Position numbers and translations under genes: made by a program | The notes under the pieces: generated by a model | Seen by the model: only the letters and a program-made list of their open reading frames with translations | What the model was told of the DNA's origin: nothing | Databases searched by the model: none | Source: Sarcomyxa edulis | Lineage: Eukaryota > Basidiomycota > Agaricomycetes > Agaricales > Mycenaceae | Length of the DNA: 64,000 bases | Reading direction: 5' to 3' | NCBI GenBank assembly: GCA_009761415.1 | Contig: QUOL01000001.1 | Span: 620,001 to 684,000 of the forward strand | In this document: piece after piece, positions 43,801 to 56,114 of the stretch | Numbering within the stretch: position 1 is the stretch's first letter | Layout of the letters: each line of letters opens with the position of its first letter

Positions 43801-46475
43801 ATAGTTTCTATATAGTCATCAACGGCCGTCTTCGAGCGATCACCGAGAAGGATGATGGTGCAGTTACCATCGTAGGGGAATATGGTCAAGGAGATACTGT
43901 AGGCGAACTTGATGTTATCACAAGTTCTCCCCGCAGGAACACAGTCCACGCTATCCGTGATACTGAACTCATTCGAATGCCCCAGACCCTTTTCAACGCC
44001 ATTTCGGCTAGGTAAGTGTAATACCGAAAGAAACTTCAAGAATAAATCGTTGACTTATCTGATTTGAATAGGAACCCTCAAACTACTGCACAGTAAGATG
44101 ATTGTCTTCTACCTACATCCAGCTCTGAAAACCATATTTTCTAGGTTGCTACGAATGATTGCATCTCGTGTAAGGGATGAGGTCGATTCTTCCAGTACCG
44201 CACAGTCTAGGAACGTTACCTCGGAACTCGGCCATAACAATACCAATCTGAAGACGGTGGCTGTCCTGCCTGTCTCTAGAAATGTTCCTATCGACGCTTT
44301 TGCCCGTAAATTGCAAGCTTCGTTGGAAGGTATCGGGGCTGCGACATCGTATCTCAATCAAGCCTCTGTATCTGGCCACCTTGGCCGTCATGCATTCACT
44401 AGGATGGGTAAGCTGAAGGCCGCAGGATGGTTGGCGGACCAGGAGCAACGATATCGGACTGTGTTGTATGTTGCCGATTCGCCTGTGAATAGTTCTTGGA
44501 CACAGACGTGCATTCGACAAGTGAGTCTGCATTTGTACCTTCTCTCATCGGTAATGAACGCCTTGTTATCAGGCAGATTGTGTCATGGTTGTTGGCATGG
44601 GTGACGATCCTAGTATTGGTGAATACGAACGATTGCTGCTTTCGATGAAGACAACTGCGCGAAAAGAATTGATTCTCCTGCATCCTGATCGATCTGTAGT
44701 ACCGGGCTCAACTCGTGAATGGCTTAAGGTGATTGACATGACACCTGCTTAATGTTGCACTGCTGACCCTTACCCCAGAATCGACCGTGGGTGCACCAAC
44801 ACATACATGTGGAACTTCCGGTGAATTCGTTATCTTCCCCGTAAGAGAGGGGTATTATTGACCACTTCCTTATGCAGGGTTTGGTTCTGCCTGTACCCAA
44901 AACAACCGCCATCCCCAAAGATCTGGATGCCGTTGCTGCCCTCAAAAATCTGAAGGATAAGGTGCAAAGTGGCATTCAGAAATATCGTGGCAGCTCTACA
45001 AATGCTCGACCTCAACGGCCTGCTCACATAAATGACTTCGCTCGACTGGCGAGACGGATATGTGGCAAGTCGATTGGACTCGTATTGGGAGGTGGAGGTG
45101 CAAGGGGAATCGCACATCTTGTAAGTGATTTGTATCGCGTCTCTCTCTGCAAACATCTAAAATTATCGCAGGGCATGATTCGCGCACTGGAAGAGTACGG
45201 TATTCCTATTGATCATATCGCAGGTTCGTCTATTCATTGATCTGATCCAAACGTATGTTGACGATTTGTTTGTCTAGGAACAAGTATCGGTGCATTCATT
45301 GGCGGGCTGTATGCACGAGAGGGAGACATTCTGTCGAGTGCTGGACGGGCTAAACAGTTCAGTGGAAGAATGGGAAACATATGGCGAATGTTGTCCGACG
45401 TTACATATCCTATTGTGGCGTATACAACCGTGAGTCGAGCACTTCTCTGTAAATTTCAGGTGCTAGAATTTTGTCTGCTACAGGGACATGAATTCAATCG
45501 GGCTATCTATAAGGTGATTAGCAACTGGAATTGTATTCCAGTCTATTCTTATTTTGCTTCCAGTCATTCTACGACCTTCACATCGAAGACATGTGGCTCC
45601 CTTATTTCTGCAACACCACCAACATAAATAATTCATGCATGGAAATTCACGAAACAGGCTATGCGTGGAGATTCATCCGTTAGTGCAATATTTACTTCGC
45701 GACCCAAACTTGCTGATAGCTTTTCGCGCTAGGTGCCTCTATGACGTTGGTTGGCCTCCTTCCGCCTCTCTGTGACAATGGTAACATGCTAGTCGATGGA
45801 GGATATGGTAAGTCCAGTGACCAATTCTCCTACGATGGGCACTGACTCATTGATTTCTAGTCGATAATTTACCTGTGAGTAAGACAATTTCCTAGCCCTT
45901 CATATCTGACGCATACTCAGGTTTCCACCATGTTTTCCATGGGCGCCAGTGCGGTGTTCGCGTGCGACGTAGGATCTGTAAGTGATCCAATTGGCATCAG
46001 TGACTCGGGTACTGAGATTTCATTGGTCAAGATCGATGACAATTCCCCTAGGACCTTCGGCGACTCTGTTTCTGGTTGGTGGCTGCTAATAAACCGGTGG
46101 AATCCATTTTCCAACGCCAGAAACGTTCCCGCCATCACGGACATCCAGAGTCGTCTTGCATATGTATCAAGTGTCAGGACTCTTGAGGCTGCCAAGGTCG
46201 CAGAAGGTTGTCTGTACCTTCAAATGCCTGTTCAAGAAGTACGTCATGCAGTTGTGTATGCCTCATCTGATGTTTGACGCTCAAGGATCTGACAGTATGG
46301 AACATTACAATTCGGCAAGTTCGAAGAGATACAAAAGAAAGGTTATCACGGCGCAATGGAGATTCTAGAGAAGTGGGATGAAGAGGGTAGACTGCCGTCT
46401 GCTTTGATTGACGGCAAAGGCACATCGACGACCGGGAGAAAGAAAGGTCGCAGTGCCCGGCGTAACTCTATCTGA
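40833..46475 (+). CDS. NTE1: lysophospholipase NTE1 (patatin-like, cyclic-nucleotide-binding domains)
   Basis: An ER-membrane phospholipase B that deacylates phosphatidylcholine to glycerophosphocholine, related to human neuropathy target esterase. N-terminal membrane segments ([34 protein letters not shown]) are followed by [17 protein letters not shown]. Cyclic-nucleotide-binding-like domains follow: one around [20 protein letters not shown], one around [20 protein letters not shown], one around [20 protein letters not shown]. They are split by a long disordered Ser/Arg insert. The patatin core has the oxyanion motif [20 protein letters not shown], the nucleophile in [16 protein letters not shown] (formed across an intron at about 45223-45277), and the catalytic Asp in MLVDGGYVDNLP. 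Many short introns are present. The N-terminal start is uncertain; 40833 ([10 protein letters not shown]) was chosen. Confidence 0.93.
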
Positions 46476-46694
46476 TACAGCGAGTCTATACACATACTTA
46501 GAGCTTCACATCTGACCAACATGTAATTCTTCGCAGATTCTATTTGACGCCCAGGAGCTTCTACGCAAAGACCCCATTTCCGTATTGTTCCGCGAATATG
46601 GTTATGCTATATAGCGTATAAGTATAGTTCGTGGCAGTGGCCTACTCTCTTCCCATCGATCTCCTTATCGCCTTGCATTACTACAAGAAAGAAT

Positions 46695-47171
46695 ATGTCA
46701 GACTCTTCTGATCATGAATCCTTCTACTCGCGGGTTGGAACACACAGATTTCAGCCTGACAATCCGGCTTGGGGATATCTAGCCCAAATCAATGAATGGG
46801 CTCAGACGAGAGGCTTCATTGACTGGGATGTCCAATATCACTCTGGACCTGGACATCGCCTCATGTTCTCGGCTACTCCAATCTGTAAGAGCGTTGTCGC
46901 CGCTCAATTGTTGCCTTCTGACACAGTATATTCGCTCCAGGGCCGTGTCTTGAGCGAGGCGGGTCTCTCCTTACGGAGTACACGAGTACTGCGTCTTCCA
47001 AGAAGCAAGCGAAAGAGCTTGCTGCCAAAGCTATGGCTTTGTCGGGTCATTGTGTAAGATCTCTGTGCTCTTTGCGAAGACTCGTCAAATTATTCACCTT
47101 TTCAGTTTCTCTGCAGTAAACTGCTTCGCAGCGTCTGTGAGTCTCGCCGTAAACGATTCTTTGACCTTTGA
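46695..47171 (+). CDS. small double-stranded-RNA-binding-domain-like protein
   Basis: The first exon encodes MSDSSDHESFYSRVGTH and then YLAQINEWAQTRGFIDWDVQ, followed by GPGHRLMFSATPI. An intron (about 46885-46940) using GTAAGA and an acceptor TCGCTCCAG changes frame to ERGGSLLTEYTSTASSKKQA, KELAAKAMALSGHC. The start (LNEW...W) and end (SSKK.AK..AA..AL) follow the dsRBD plan of helix, three strands, helix, with the basic KKxAK patch that contacts RNA. A last exon (47106-47171) is likely but not certain, since a stop could also follow GHC. Agaricomycetes have many such single-domain proteins; no function is known to me. Confidence 0.65.
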
Positions 47172-47493
47172 ATTTTGAATCCGTTGACGCTGTATCATGT
47201 AATCCAGGTTGCGAGTTGCCGGACAGAATGTTTTTTGGAATGTCTTTTACCCTAGTTATCAGTGGAAAGATTGTCTCAATACTATCCAATTCAATTCTAT
47301 GTAGGACACCGGTGAAAGACATAGCATAGACAACATATATAGATTACAATTAGGTAAGTACCAACAGCCTTCTCTATGGGGGGTTCATTATCACTTCGCT
47401 AGTTTATTGACGGGGTTCACTGGAATTCCATCCGCGAAACTGGGAGCAACGATGAGCATAGGAAGAAGAAGGATAAGGATGGGCCAACTCGTA
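47172..47493. other. intergenic between convergent genes
   Basis: The 3' flanks of the dsRBD-like gene and the dehydrogenase gene. No further gene was seen. Confidence 0.45.
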
Positions 47494-48815
47494 CTATTTT
47501 CTCAGATTGGCAAATATTTCCCGTTCACCATTAAGGATAGCTCCTTTCGTCAACGCACCAACATCTAAATATCACGTCAGAAAATCAAACAGAAGTCTCG
47601 ATAGGGAGTGTTTTAGTACTCACGCGGTTGCAGGGTGACTTTTAAACTCTGTTTGAAATACTCGCAGATGTTGGGTTCTCCTTCAAAAACATCGAGCCCA
47701 GCTCTCGCGACTTTGCCACTCTCGAGTGCTTCGATAAGAGCGGGCTCGTCGATAACCGCACCGCGAGAGGTGTTGACAAAAAAGACGCCGTCTATAAGAC
47801 ATTCTTATATCAACGAACAGGCAAACAACGACATGAGAGACTGTGCAATACCTTTCATCTTTGCAAACTCTTTAGCTGATAAGAGATGTCGAGTTGCAGG
47901 TGTCAGAGGACAATTGACGGATATTACATCAGATGTGCGGAGGAGCTCGTCAAAGTCGACATACGAAGCCCCTGCCTTCTTTTCATCTGAAAATACAAGA
48001 TAAGCTCGAGCTCGATTGATTGAGCCACAGCAAACATGGTGATGATACGTGCCTTCGTCCGACAATCGATGTCGATTATTGTATACCACCTCCATCCCAA
48101 ACACACGCGCCTTTCTTGAGATATCAGTTCCGATAGCACCCATTCCGATAATCCCAAGCGTCAGACCATTAGGATCGGTCGTCAGGCCGAATCCAGATCG
48201 CCATTTACCTTGACGGGCGTGAAGCTCGCCTTGTGTGGTATTACGCAGGATAGCGAGCATTAGAAATATGGCAAGATCTGCAGTAGGTTCCGTAACCGCA
48301 GTTGGGGTGTTGCTGACATACTAAGATGTTGGTTAGCAAATGTGTCATAGGAAGAGATGAAGTTTGAGACTCACGCAACCGTTCTCTGTCAGCCAGTCAA
48401 CGGATACATCGTCGTATCCAGCCCCACATTGCGCCCAAAGGCCACACTTCCCGGGAGTGGCGAAGAGTGGACCTAACAGGGTGGGGTCAAACGGAGAATA
48501 TGGTCCAGTCCCTGAGTGAAACGAGATAAGTTCTGGAACCCCGAAATCGAGGTATATTGGGCCGCACCGAAAAGTGTATAGCCTGCATCAAATGGTCCCT
48601 CTTCTTTGCAGAGTCTGGCAATGTTCTCGATGACCTGTACGTCGCGTCAATTCGTAAGCTAACTGACACACCCTAGACTGAAGACTGACCTGTTCTCGTC
48701 CTTCCGGAATGAAGTAGTGAACGTCAAAGTCTGCTTCCAAGGCCTTGAATTCGTCGATCGCGTACTGAGGATAGTTGATTCCTAGGATCTTACGACGTGG
48801 TTGAGCTGGAGACAT
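47494..48815 (-). CDS. D-isomer-specific 2-hydroxyacid dehydrogenase
   Basis: An NAD(P)-dependent oxidoreductase of the glyoxylate/hydroxypyruvate reductase type, probably cytosolic. It starts [19 protein letters not shown] at 48815. The dinucleotide-binding fold has [19 protein letters not shown] (GxGxxG). Catalytic residues are in place: Arg in [17 protein letters not shown], Glu in [12 protein letters not shown], and His in [13 protein letters not shown]. The substrate-side segment [20 protein letters not shown] is also present. Introns lie near 48643-48690, 48320-48376, 47986-48050, 47795-47850 and 47571-47623. It ends REIFANLRK with TAG at 47494. The substrate cannot be read from sequence. 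Confidence 0.9.
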
Positions 48816-49591
48816 GAAGATTGTAAACTATCTGCACGCCAAACCGAGATATATACTGTCGGGGCGGCATGACGGCTCCTCATGGAACTTCACCTAGAGC
48901 TTCGATAGCCTTATCGCGGTTGTGGACGGTCCTCCGAGTCCGTCCAGCTTCCGTGATAGGAGCTCCGGAGAAACAGAAAATTTGAAATGATTGGATCTAA
49001 GTTTACGGTTGTTGACGAGGAGAGGCGAGATCAAGCAGGAACAAGTATCGTTCCGGCGGTCGAGGTCGTGACCCAAGTCGTGACCACTACGCGTCGCGTC
49101 GAGCAAGGAAGGGACGGGTTGGAAACCATTCAAAAGGTAGATTCGATAGCATCATCGGATGAGATTCCTGGAGTCTAGAAGAAGTGACCATCAAATAAGT
49201 CATCGGCATAACATAAGTTACATGATAGCGCCACATGAAGGGATTCGACAAAGCAGCCAAAGCGAAGCCAATGCGACAAGGAGCAAATATCATATCAACA
49301 ATCATGTCGCGCAGGGTTAGATTAGAGAGCACGAGGGAGTGGAGCCTCAGAGCAGTATCGCTACAACCATATCAGACGCCAGGAAAACAGTAACGATTTT
49401 GCGAGTGGCCAGGTCCAAACGTACAGCCCCTGTCCCAATTAAGCAAATGCTGTGACATTTCGATCAAAGGCACGCAGTGACGCGTGACGGATGACGCTGT
49501 GCAAGGCATCGCCCCAGCCTGAGACCAAAGCTGAAAAGAGCCCAATTGCAATCGCATTCTCGTTTCTTTCGTTCCACCATCATCAACCACC
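48816..49591. other. intergenic with two weak opposing frames
   Basis: A 63-residue plus-strand frame (48987-49178; KFTVVDEERRDQAGTS) and an 81-residue minus-strand frame (49087-49332) overlap each other. Neither has a recognisable domain or a clear exon continuation. The plus frame has a fairly protein-like composition, but I do not call it a gene. Confidence 0.35.
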
Positions 49592-50513
49592 ATGAGCTCG
49601 ACTGAACCTCCCCTTCCTCATGGATGGATCAAAGAATACGATTCCAATGCCCAGCATCACTTTTATGTCGACACCAAGGCCAGCCCCCCTAGGTCAATCT
49701 GGGTACGTCCTGGGATTGCAATAGCGTTCGGCGCATCGTCTCACATGAAGAACAGGTTCACCCGTACGAGGATGAGCAATTTTTGAAAGAACATCCCGAA
49801 GTTCGAGAGAAAATTCAGGGTCAAAGCTCGTCTGGTGGTCTGAAACCACCTGCTGAAGATGATTCTCGTCGTCGACACTCCTTTAACGGTCAATCCAGCA
49901 GTAGGATATCCACACCAGACCAATCCTCGTCGCATACCACCGAGAATATCCCAGAGCACAAGAAAGGGTTCTTGAGCAAGCTGAAGGATAAAGCCATAGG
50001 GACGAAAGAGGAGAGGGAAGCAGAAAGGCGGAACATGGCCCTAGTGAGTTACTATGCAGCATTCGTTTGCACACATCATCATTGATGCTCTTTGTACAGC
50101 TCCAAGAACGCCGCCGTCAACAGAGGTTATCAGCCCAGACAGCGTATGAGCAACAGAGGCTGCAGTTACAAGAGCAGAGGTTGCAGCAACAACGTGCTTA
50201 CGATCAACAGTATGGTCGTCAACAATACGGGAGACAACAATACTATGCACAGCAGCAATACGCTTCTCCGTACGGGCTTCCACAGCGAAGCCGCCGTGGT
50301 TTCGGAGGTGGAGGCATTGGCATGCCCCTAGTTGGTGGGTTGGCCGGTGGTTTGCTATTGGGAAATCTGATGGGTGGTGGTTTCGACGGTGGAGACGGCG
50401 GTGGGTTTGGTGGCGATGGTGGTGACTTTGGTGGTGATGGCGGAGGCGATTTCGGTGGTGGAGGAGGCGACTTTGGTGGTGGTGGAGGAGACTTTGGTGG
50501 TGGAGGAGACTAA
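49592..50513 (+). CDS. WW-domain protein with coiled coil and glycine-rich tail
   Basis: A WW domain at residues 5-40 (LPHGWIKEYDSNAQHHFYVD, then SIW/VHPYEDEQF across an intron at about 49702-49752). The second conserved Trp and the following Pro are in SIWVHP. The middle is serine-rich and charged (GFLSKLKDKAIGTKEEREAE). After an intron at about 50044-50099 comes a Gln-rich coiled coil (EQQRLQLQEQRLQQQRAYDQ), then QYGRQQ repeats, a glycine-rich hydrophobic segment (GMPLVGGLAGGLLLGNLM) and a tandem GGDFGG-type tail. WW domains bind proline motifs. Many fungal proteins with this head and a Gly/Tyr/Gln tail are uncharacterised. The tail may favour self-association. Confidence 0.88.
50380..50512 (+). 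repeat. glycine-rich tandem repeat in WW protein
   Basis: Copies of a GGTGG(A)-rich unit of about 18-27 bp encode repeated GGDGGDFGG / GGGGDFGG units at the C-terminus of the WW-domain protein. Such arrays readily change length between strains. Confidence 0.8.
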
Positions 50514-50826
50514 GTAGTGGAGATTTGGTTCCGTCTTGTCGATTGAGATATGTATACACGAATGATTTGTACCATCCAATAGTGCCACTGTACTTTGATT
50601 GTAACATAACATGAGGTTGAGCTGAGGATGATATGAGTACAAAGTCAAGGTGTTACAGCGGAGTCTGGACTGGACGCGACGAACGACGAGCAACACTGCG
50701 GACGCGCTGTTTCGATCTACAACATCTGCACAATACCCAGAGGCTGGTGACCCGTCGCCTGTCAATATTGCTGGACCAACGCTATCGTAGACTTGACTAG
50801 AACCATCTAATCGAAAAGGACCTCCA
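50514..50826. other. intergenic between WW gene and TRS85
   Basis: The WW gene 3' flank and the TRS85 promoter. No coding signal was seen. Confidence 0.45.
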
Positions 50827-53800
50827 ATGGCACCCCTGCCTTCATCGCTCAGTCCTCATATTTGCATCTTACCTTCCCCAGATCTTGCAGACCTTCTAGT
50901 TGCTTCATCTCTGCCTCCATTACCACACATCTTGCAATCATTTGCACCTCTTCCCCAAGGTGTGCTGTTTCCAGGTTTTCTATCCGTGCATTCGTAACTG
51001 ACTAAACGACCTGTCAAGTAACGACTCGGACAACCTCTCTGACCACAGTCCCACACTCGTCTTTCGCGTTACGATTCTCTGACCTAACGGAAATTGAAGA
51101 GGCATGCCATGAAGATGAAGAACAACGTGCAGTTCGCACAATAGACTGGATAGGTGCCCGGATTAGCAAGAGGTGCGCTAAATGGGTCGAGGATATGGAG
51201 AAACTAGGCGAACAGGATGTACCGAGGACACCATGGTGGGATGAACTGAAGCGATGTACGGAAGGAAACCATGTCCCTTCGAAGACGGAAGGTTGGAATC
51301 ATCCCGTTGCAAGTGCGTTCTTATGCTTGTTACTCTTGTTGAAAATGCAGCGAACAAATGGAATATACAGTTATATTGGCCGTGTCTACGAATGCTCCAA
51401 ACCCTCTCCAAGCAGTCGCAGCTTTACATGCTAGAGCTCTAGATTTCCCACCATGGGTAGACCGCACTCATGTCTATTGCACGCTCATCATCCACCCAAA
51501 GGATTCAATACTAACAGATGAAGAGTAAGTCTGTCATTACTTCTCTGAAGGTCGGTCTGCTTACTCGACACATCGACTCTTCAGAGCTGGAGCGCTCTTC
51601 AATGCAGTCAAGAAACAGTTTGGTTTGCATAGCTACCTCCTTCCTCTGAATCTCCCTTCTCCCGCGCCACCACCAGTCCCTGTACCTGCTCTGATACCTA
51701 GGCTACCGTCTCCTTTCCCTGATTCACCCAATATGCCGTTTACTTCACCTGGTACACCGGACATCGCCATTTCTCCCAATTCCTCTGCACCAGGAAGACC
51801 CTTGAACACGCTACGATTGGGTGAGCAAGATATACAACGGACGGCGAAATTCGTTAGGGAATTTCTGACCATGAGTCTCATTCCGTGGATGGAGAAATGT
51901 GTTCTTGACTGGAACGAAAATGTATTCAATTCCCCACCAATACACTCTTTACCGTTCCTGATATCTTTGACCTTGTCTCGTTCTTTAGTACTCTTCGACT
52001 CGCCGTTTACCCTCCCGTCTATTCTCCTCCACTCGTCGTCTATTCGGATCTGCCGCCCCATCCACTCCACCAACACATTCCCTCAGCGGGTCTCTATCCA
52101 GTCTACCCGCCAGATCCCATACATACAGCGCTTCTCAGAGTAGTGTGGCTGGAGCAGCCGGGGCGTTCGGTGCTCCATCGCAACAACGACGTCTAGCCGA
52201 ATTCGCAACCATACTCGGTGATTTCAAGCTGGCTGTGTCGGTTTGGGAATCGTTGAGGAAGGATGGCAAAGGAGGGTCGGTCAGTCATAATTATACTCGT
52301 ATCACTTGACTTGTCTCCTGATTACTCGAATTGTACTCATTCTCTGTGGCATCTAGGAAATCCTCCCGATGTTGTTATCACCATCACCTGCTGTCCAGCT
52401 CCACGCTTCATATGCTTTAGCAAGCATTCATCCACCAACAGCTGATCCTCCAGCGTATGCACAACTGCGTGCCCTCGTATATGCTGTTCGTTGGGAGATA
52501 GGTATAGGCCATCCGGATTTTTTGAGTGAGGTTTTGGACGGCGAACGTTGGCTTGTATTGGCTGCTGGTGGTGTACGTCCCATATCACCCACCTGTTCCA
52601 CTGACTGCTTGATCCTCACGATTATATAAAATTTTCAAGGCAGAAGAACCGCCCTCGGCACTTTTACTAGCCCATGCAGCTCTTTTGAGTTCCATGAAGA
52701 ACGCACGTCGAAGGGCTGCGTTGTGGTATCTTTCCGCGGCTAACAGATTGGAAAAGTGTGGTATTGTAAGTCAACCACATTGATATGTTGATCCCTTCAT
52801 TTATGCGTTACTCCAGAAACCTTTGACAATGTATTTCCTTCGAAAAGCACACGAAATGTATAAACACAAACCTGTCTACACGCTGTCGCCATCGTTCTGG
52901 GACGCGGAGGGCAAGTCACCGTCGGATGAAGATGGGTTTGATCTAATCATGTCCGGAATCGAACACCCACTGGGTATTTATGATCCAATCTTCTCTCGGT
53001 TTTACTGTGTTTAGTATTCATTTATTTTCGAACCGTCTAGGTCGATTGCTATACACCACGGGCGATGTTGCAGGTGCCGTCCGGTTTTTCCTTGGTTTGT
53101 TACGGGGATCTTCGCTCCCGAATTCTTCTACGGCACTTCTAAACGGAAACGGTACTGTGAACGGGGATACCAATTTGCCAGGGACTGACAAGGTTTATCT
53201 GGATGATTTTCGGGTGGCATTTGCAGTATGTGTTCATCTTCCCCTCGCCGCTCTCAAGCCACTCATAACAAACTATCTCAAGCACTTCAAATCTATCTCT
53301 GGAGATGACATGGAGCTTTCTGATCTGAAATTACCGTTCACCTTTTGTCTGCAGCGCCAGACCAAGTTGCGTCTACCTCGCGACAACTCGGATGGAGAGG
53401 CATCCGAGTGGCAAAAACGGGAAGAAGAATGGAGTACGTTTTGGAGATCTCGAGGAGGAAAGGTAGGCCTTGCTGGAGGAGGGAAGGCGGGTGTTGACGG
53501 TGCGAATAACTTGTTACAAGTCACTTTACTTATTTGAGAGCTGACACATTGTTTTAGAGACCTTCTGGATCGATCTCGTGCTACGGAATCCTCTGGATGC
53601 TGAAGTGAATTTATCAAAACTGACGATCACTGTTGAAGATGAGCTCCTGCCTGGTCAGCAGTCTACAGACTCATCTGTTGAAGTCGAGGTCATCAATGAT
53701 ATTACCCTTAGTTCTAGAGAGACTCGGACGGTACGTGTGTCTCGCATGATTCTTCTTTGTCTACCTTCATTTTGTTGTTTTTCATATAGGTCCCATTATC

Positions 53801-56012
53801 AATTATATCGAGACATCCAGGTTCCTTGATAATCAAACATCTAAACTACGACTTCGTCTCTCTCCTCCCCTCAATCGAGTCCCTATCTTCTCGTGGACGA
53901 CGACTTCAAGAAACAGCACTCCAACGACAACATCCAACATATGCGCCAGACGTCCCTATCAGAGTCCAAGTCGCAGAAGCGAGCCATAAACTACTCATCA
54001 ATTTCGTCGATGACCAACGGTTGGTGTTGGCGCGAGGGGAAACCAAGGAGATGAGATTGTGGTTCTCGAATGCGGGTACTAGGCCTATTGGGGAACTGTG
54101 GATGGTTGCTGGACCGGAGGATGAGGTGTGGGTTGAGTTTGAGACGGGTAAGAATGAAGATGAGGAAGAGGATGAGGATGGAGATGAAGACGAAGATGAG
54201 GAAGAGGAGGACGTGCTAACAGAATCCGAAGCCAAGCCCTCGAAAGAGATTTTACGGTCTGATAATTCGCTGACACCACGAACGCCACTTCGTGTGCCTC
54301 TCAGTCCTTCGGACGGATCCTCTACCTTAGCTCCAGGACATAGTATGGAAGTCACTGTTCTTCTGCACGCCGATCGTTTGGGCGAGCAAGAGCTTTCCTT
54401 ACTCTTCGTTTATCGAGAAGTCAGTATATTCTCCGTAATCGCCACCTGTCATTCTTTGGGAGCTCACGGCTTGGATTCATAGACAGACACAGAAGAAGTC
54501 CACCCAACCCGAGTCACCCGATACTACGAAGTGGCGCCTATGTTCGAGATCTCCATCACTGCAGCGCCTTGCCACTCATCCGACCATCTATTCCTCCTGA
54601 ATCTCGATATCGAAAACGTCTCTTCTTCAAGCGCCGTCCAGCTAACGCAAGTCAGCACCCTGAGCCCGACTTGGGAATGTTCACCCGTCGCAGAACAGGA
54701 TCAGGATATGTGAGCATAGTTTTGATCTTCGTTTTTCCTTCCTACAGCACAGCAGAATATTGATGAAAATAAAAACTGAAATGTCGGTAGACCTCCCATC
54801 CTTCCATCACAAAACGCACATCTATTCTTTGGCGCATCCCGATGGGACGCTGGGTCTGGTTCTGGTTCTGTGGAGACGACCGAATTCGTTTGTCGAAAAC
54901 TCAGAGATGTCCTTCATGGGAACACCATAGAGCCTTCTACCCCACCGCCCATAGATATTCTCTGTAATCATACATCCAAGGTAAAATACACTTCTCATTC
55001 GTATACACGCATCAGACTAACCTCGATTCTCACTAACAGAGCGGTCCCATCCGATCCGTACAAGAATCCGCAACTCGACACTTCATCCACACCGCCCGAC
55101 GAAACATCGTCTCACGTTCCGTCTCCAACTCCCACCCTTACATCCCATCCCATTCATACCCGTCCATTTTCCCCTTGTACAACCCCACCTCGGTCGATAT
55201 CGTCGTTTTCTGGGAGATCCCATCTCAAGACCGATCTGGCCATGTCCTAGTCTCGGGTATCACGCTAGGCGCAAGACACGCGGCGCTCCAGGATATAATC
55301 GCAGAAGCAGAGGAGGCGAAAGTGAAACGCAGTATGTATGCTGAGACACAACGGGAGAAAATGGATGTTCTGCGGGCTGTGAAGGATAGTGAGTGGAATG
55401 AAGAGATGAATCCGGTTGTTGTTGCTTTGCAGGTGCCGGATATTCTCGAGCATGATTTTACGAAGGGGTTCGTTTTTTTCTTGCTTTGCTTTGCAGAAGG
55501 GATGATTTTTTTTGATGTTTACGGCTACTTTCATTCAGATCATATCAAGGCTTCGTCACCTTCACGCTTCGAAACTACTCATTAACCCACCAATCACGAT
55601 TCCTACTAAAACTTTCGCCTCAGTCTTCCGACGACCATCCTCCGTTCGTTTAATTCGTTGCTCCAAACAGATCCATAGATGCTAACACTTCTGTATGATA
55701 TGACTTAGACATACACCCTCACCGTATTCCGGTCGTCTAACGTTCCGCGGTACCCTAGAGCCTACCCAACTGATCAGCCTACGACCTAAAGTATGGATCA
55801 ATCGACCAGGCACGTATCCTCTTGGAGGATGGCAGCTGGAGACTGAAGTTGAGGAGACGCCGGCGCCGATCTCTCTGACGCCCGACCAAACACCATCACA
55901 ATCACACGCATGGCGGACACGACATCGATACATGCAGACAGAGCCTGTAGGAGACGGTTCTTGCATCACTGTTTGCGATATCTCACGACCGCAAGAGAGA
56001 GAGAGGGAGTAA
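50827..56012 (+). CDS. TRS85: TRAPP complex subunit TRS85 / TRAPPC8
   Basis: A large subunit of the TRAPPIII complex, which activates the Rab GTPase Ypt1 in autophagy and early secretory traffic. It starts [20 protein letters not shown] at 50827. Recognisable blocks include [40 protein letters not shown], the region around [40 protein letters not shown], the family hallmark [53 protein letters not shown] with FLRKAHEMY, and late beta-rich domains ([20 protein letters not shown]). The end reads [34 protein letters not shown], and finishes with a TAA at 56010-56012. Numerous 50-60-bp introns are present. An Asp/Glu run lies at about 54156-54212. Confidence 0.9.
54150..54215 (+). repeat. acidic codon repeat in TRS85
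   Basis: A purine-only run of GAG/GAT/GAA codons encodes about 20 consecutive Asp/Glu residues in a loop between two predicted beta-rich domains. Confidence 0.8.
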
Positions 56013-56114
56013 CCTATACATACATTCCATTTAATAGTAAATACCATTTGACCTCTGGAAGGAAAACACTAGACGTATGCGTATGTTACAGTAATGATGA
56101 GACGAGAACCGTTG

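Noticed and set aside
48987..49332. Two small overlapping frames on opposite strands
   Set aside because: No exon continuation or known domain. The plus frame looks slightly protein-like but is too short to support.
50041..50607. A His/Arg-rich minus-strand frame
   Set aside because: Antisense of the glycine/glutamine repeat region of the WW-domain gene.
54085..54355. Serine- and histidine/proline-rich minus-strand frames
   Set aside because: Mirror images of the acidic GAG/GAT repeat in TRS85.
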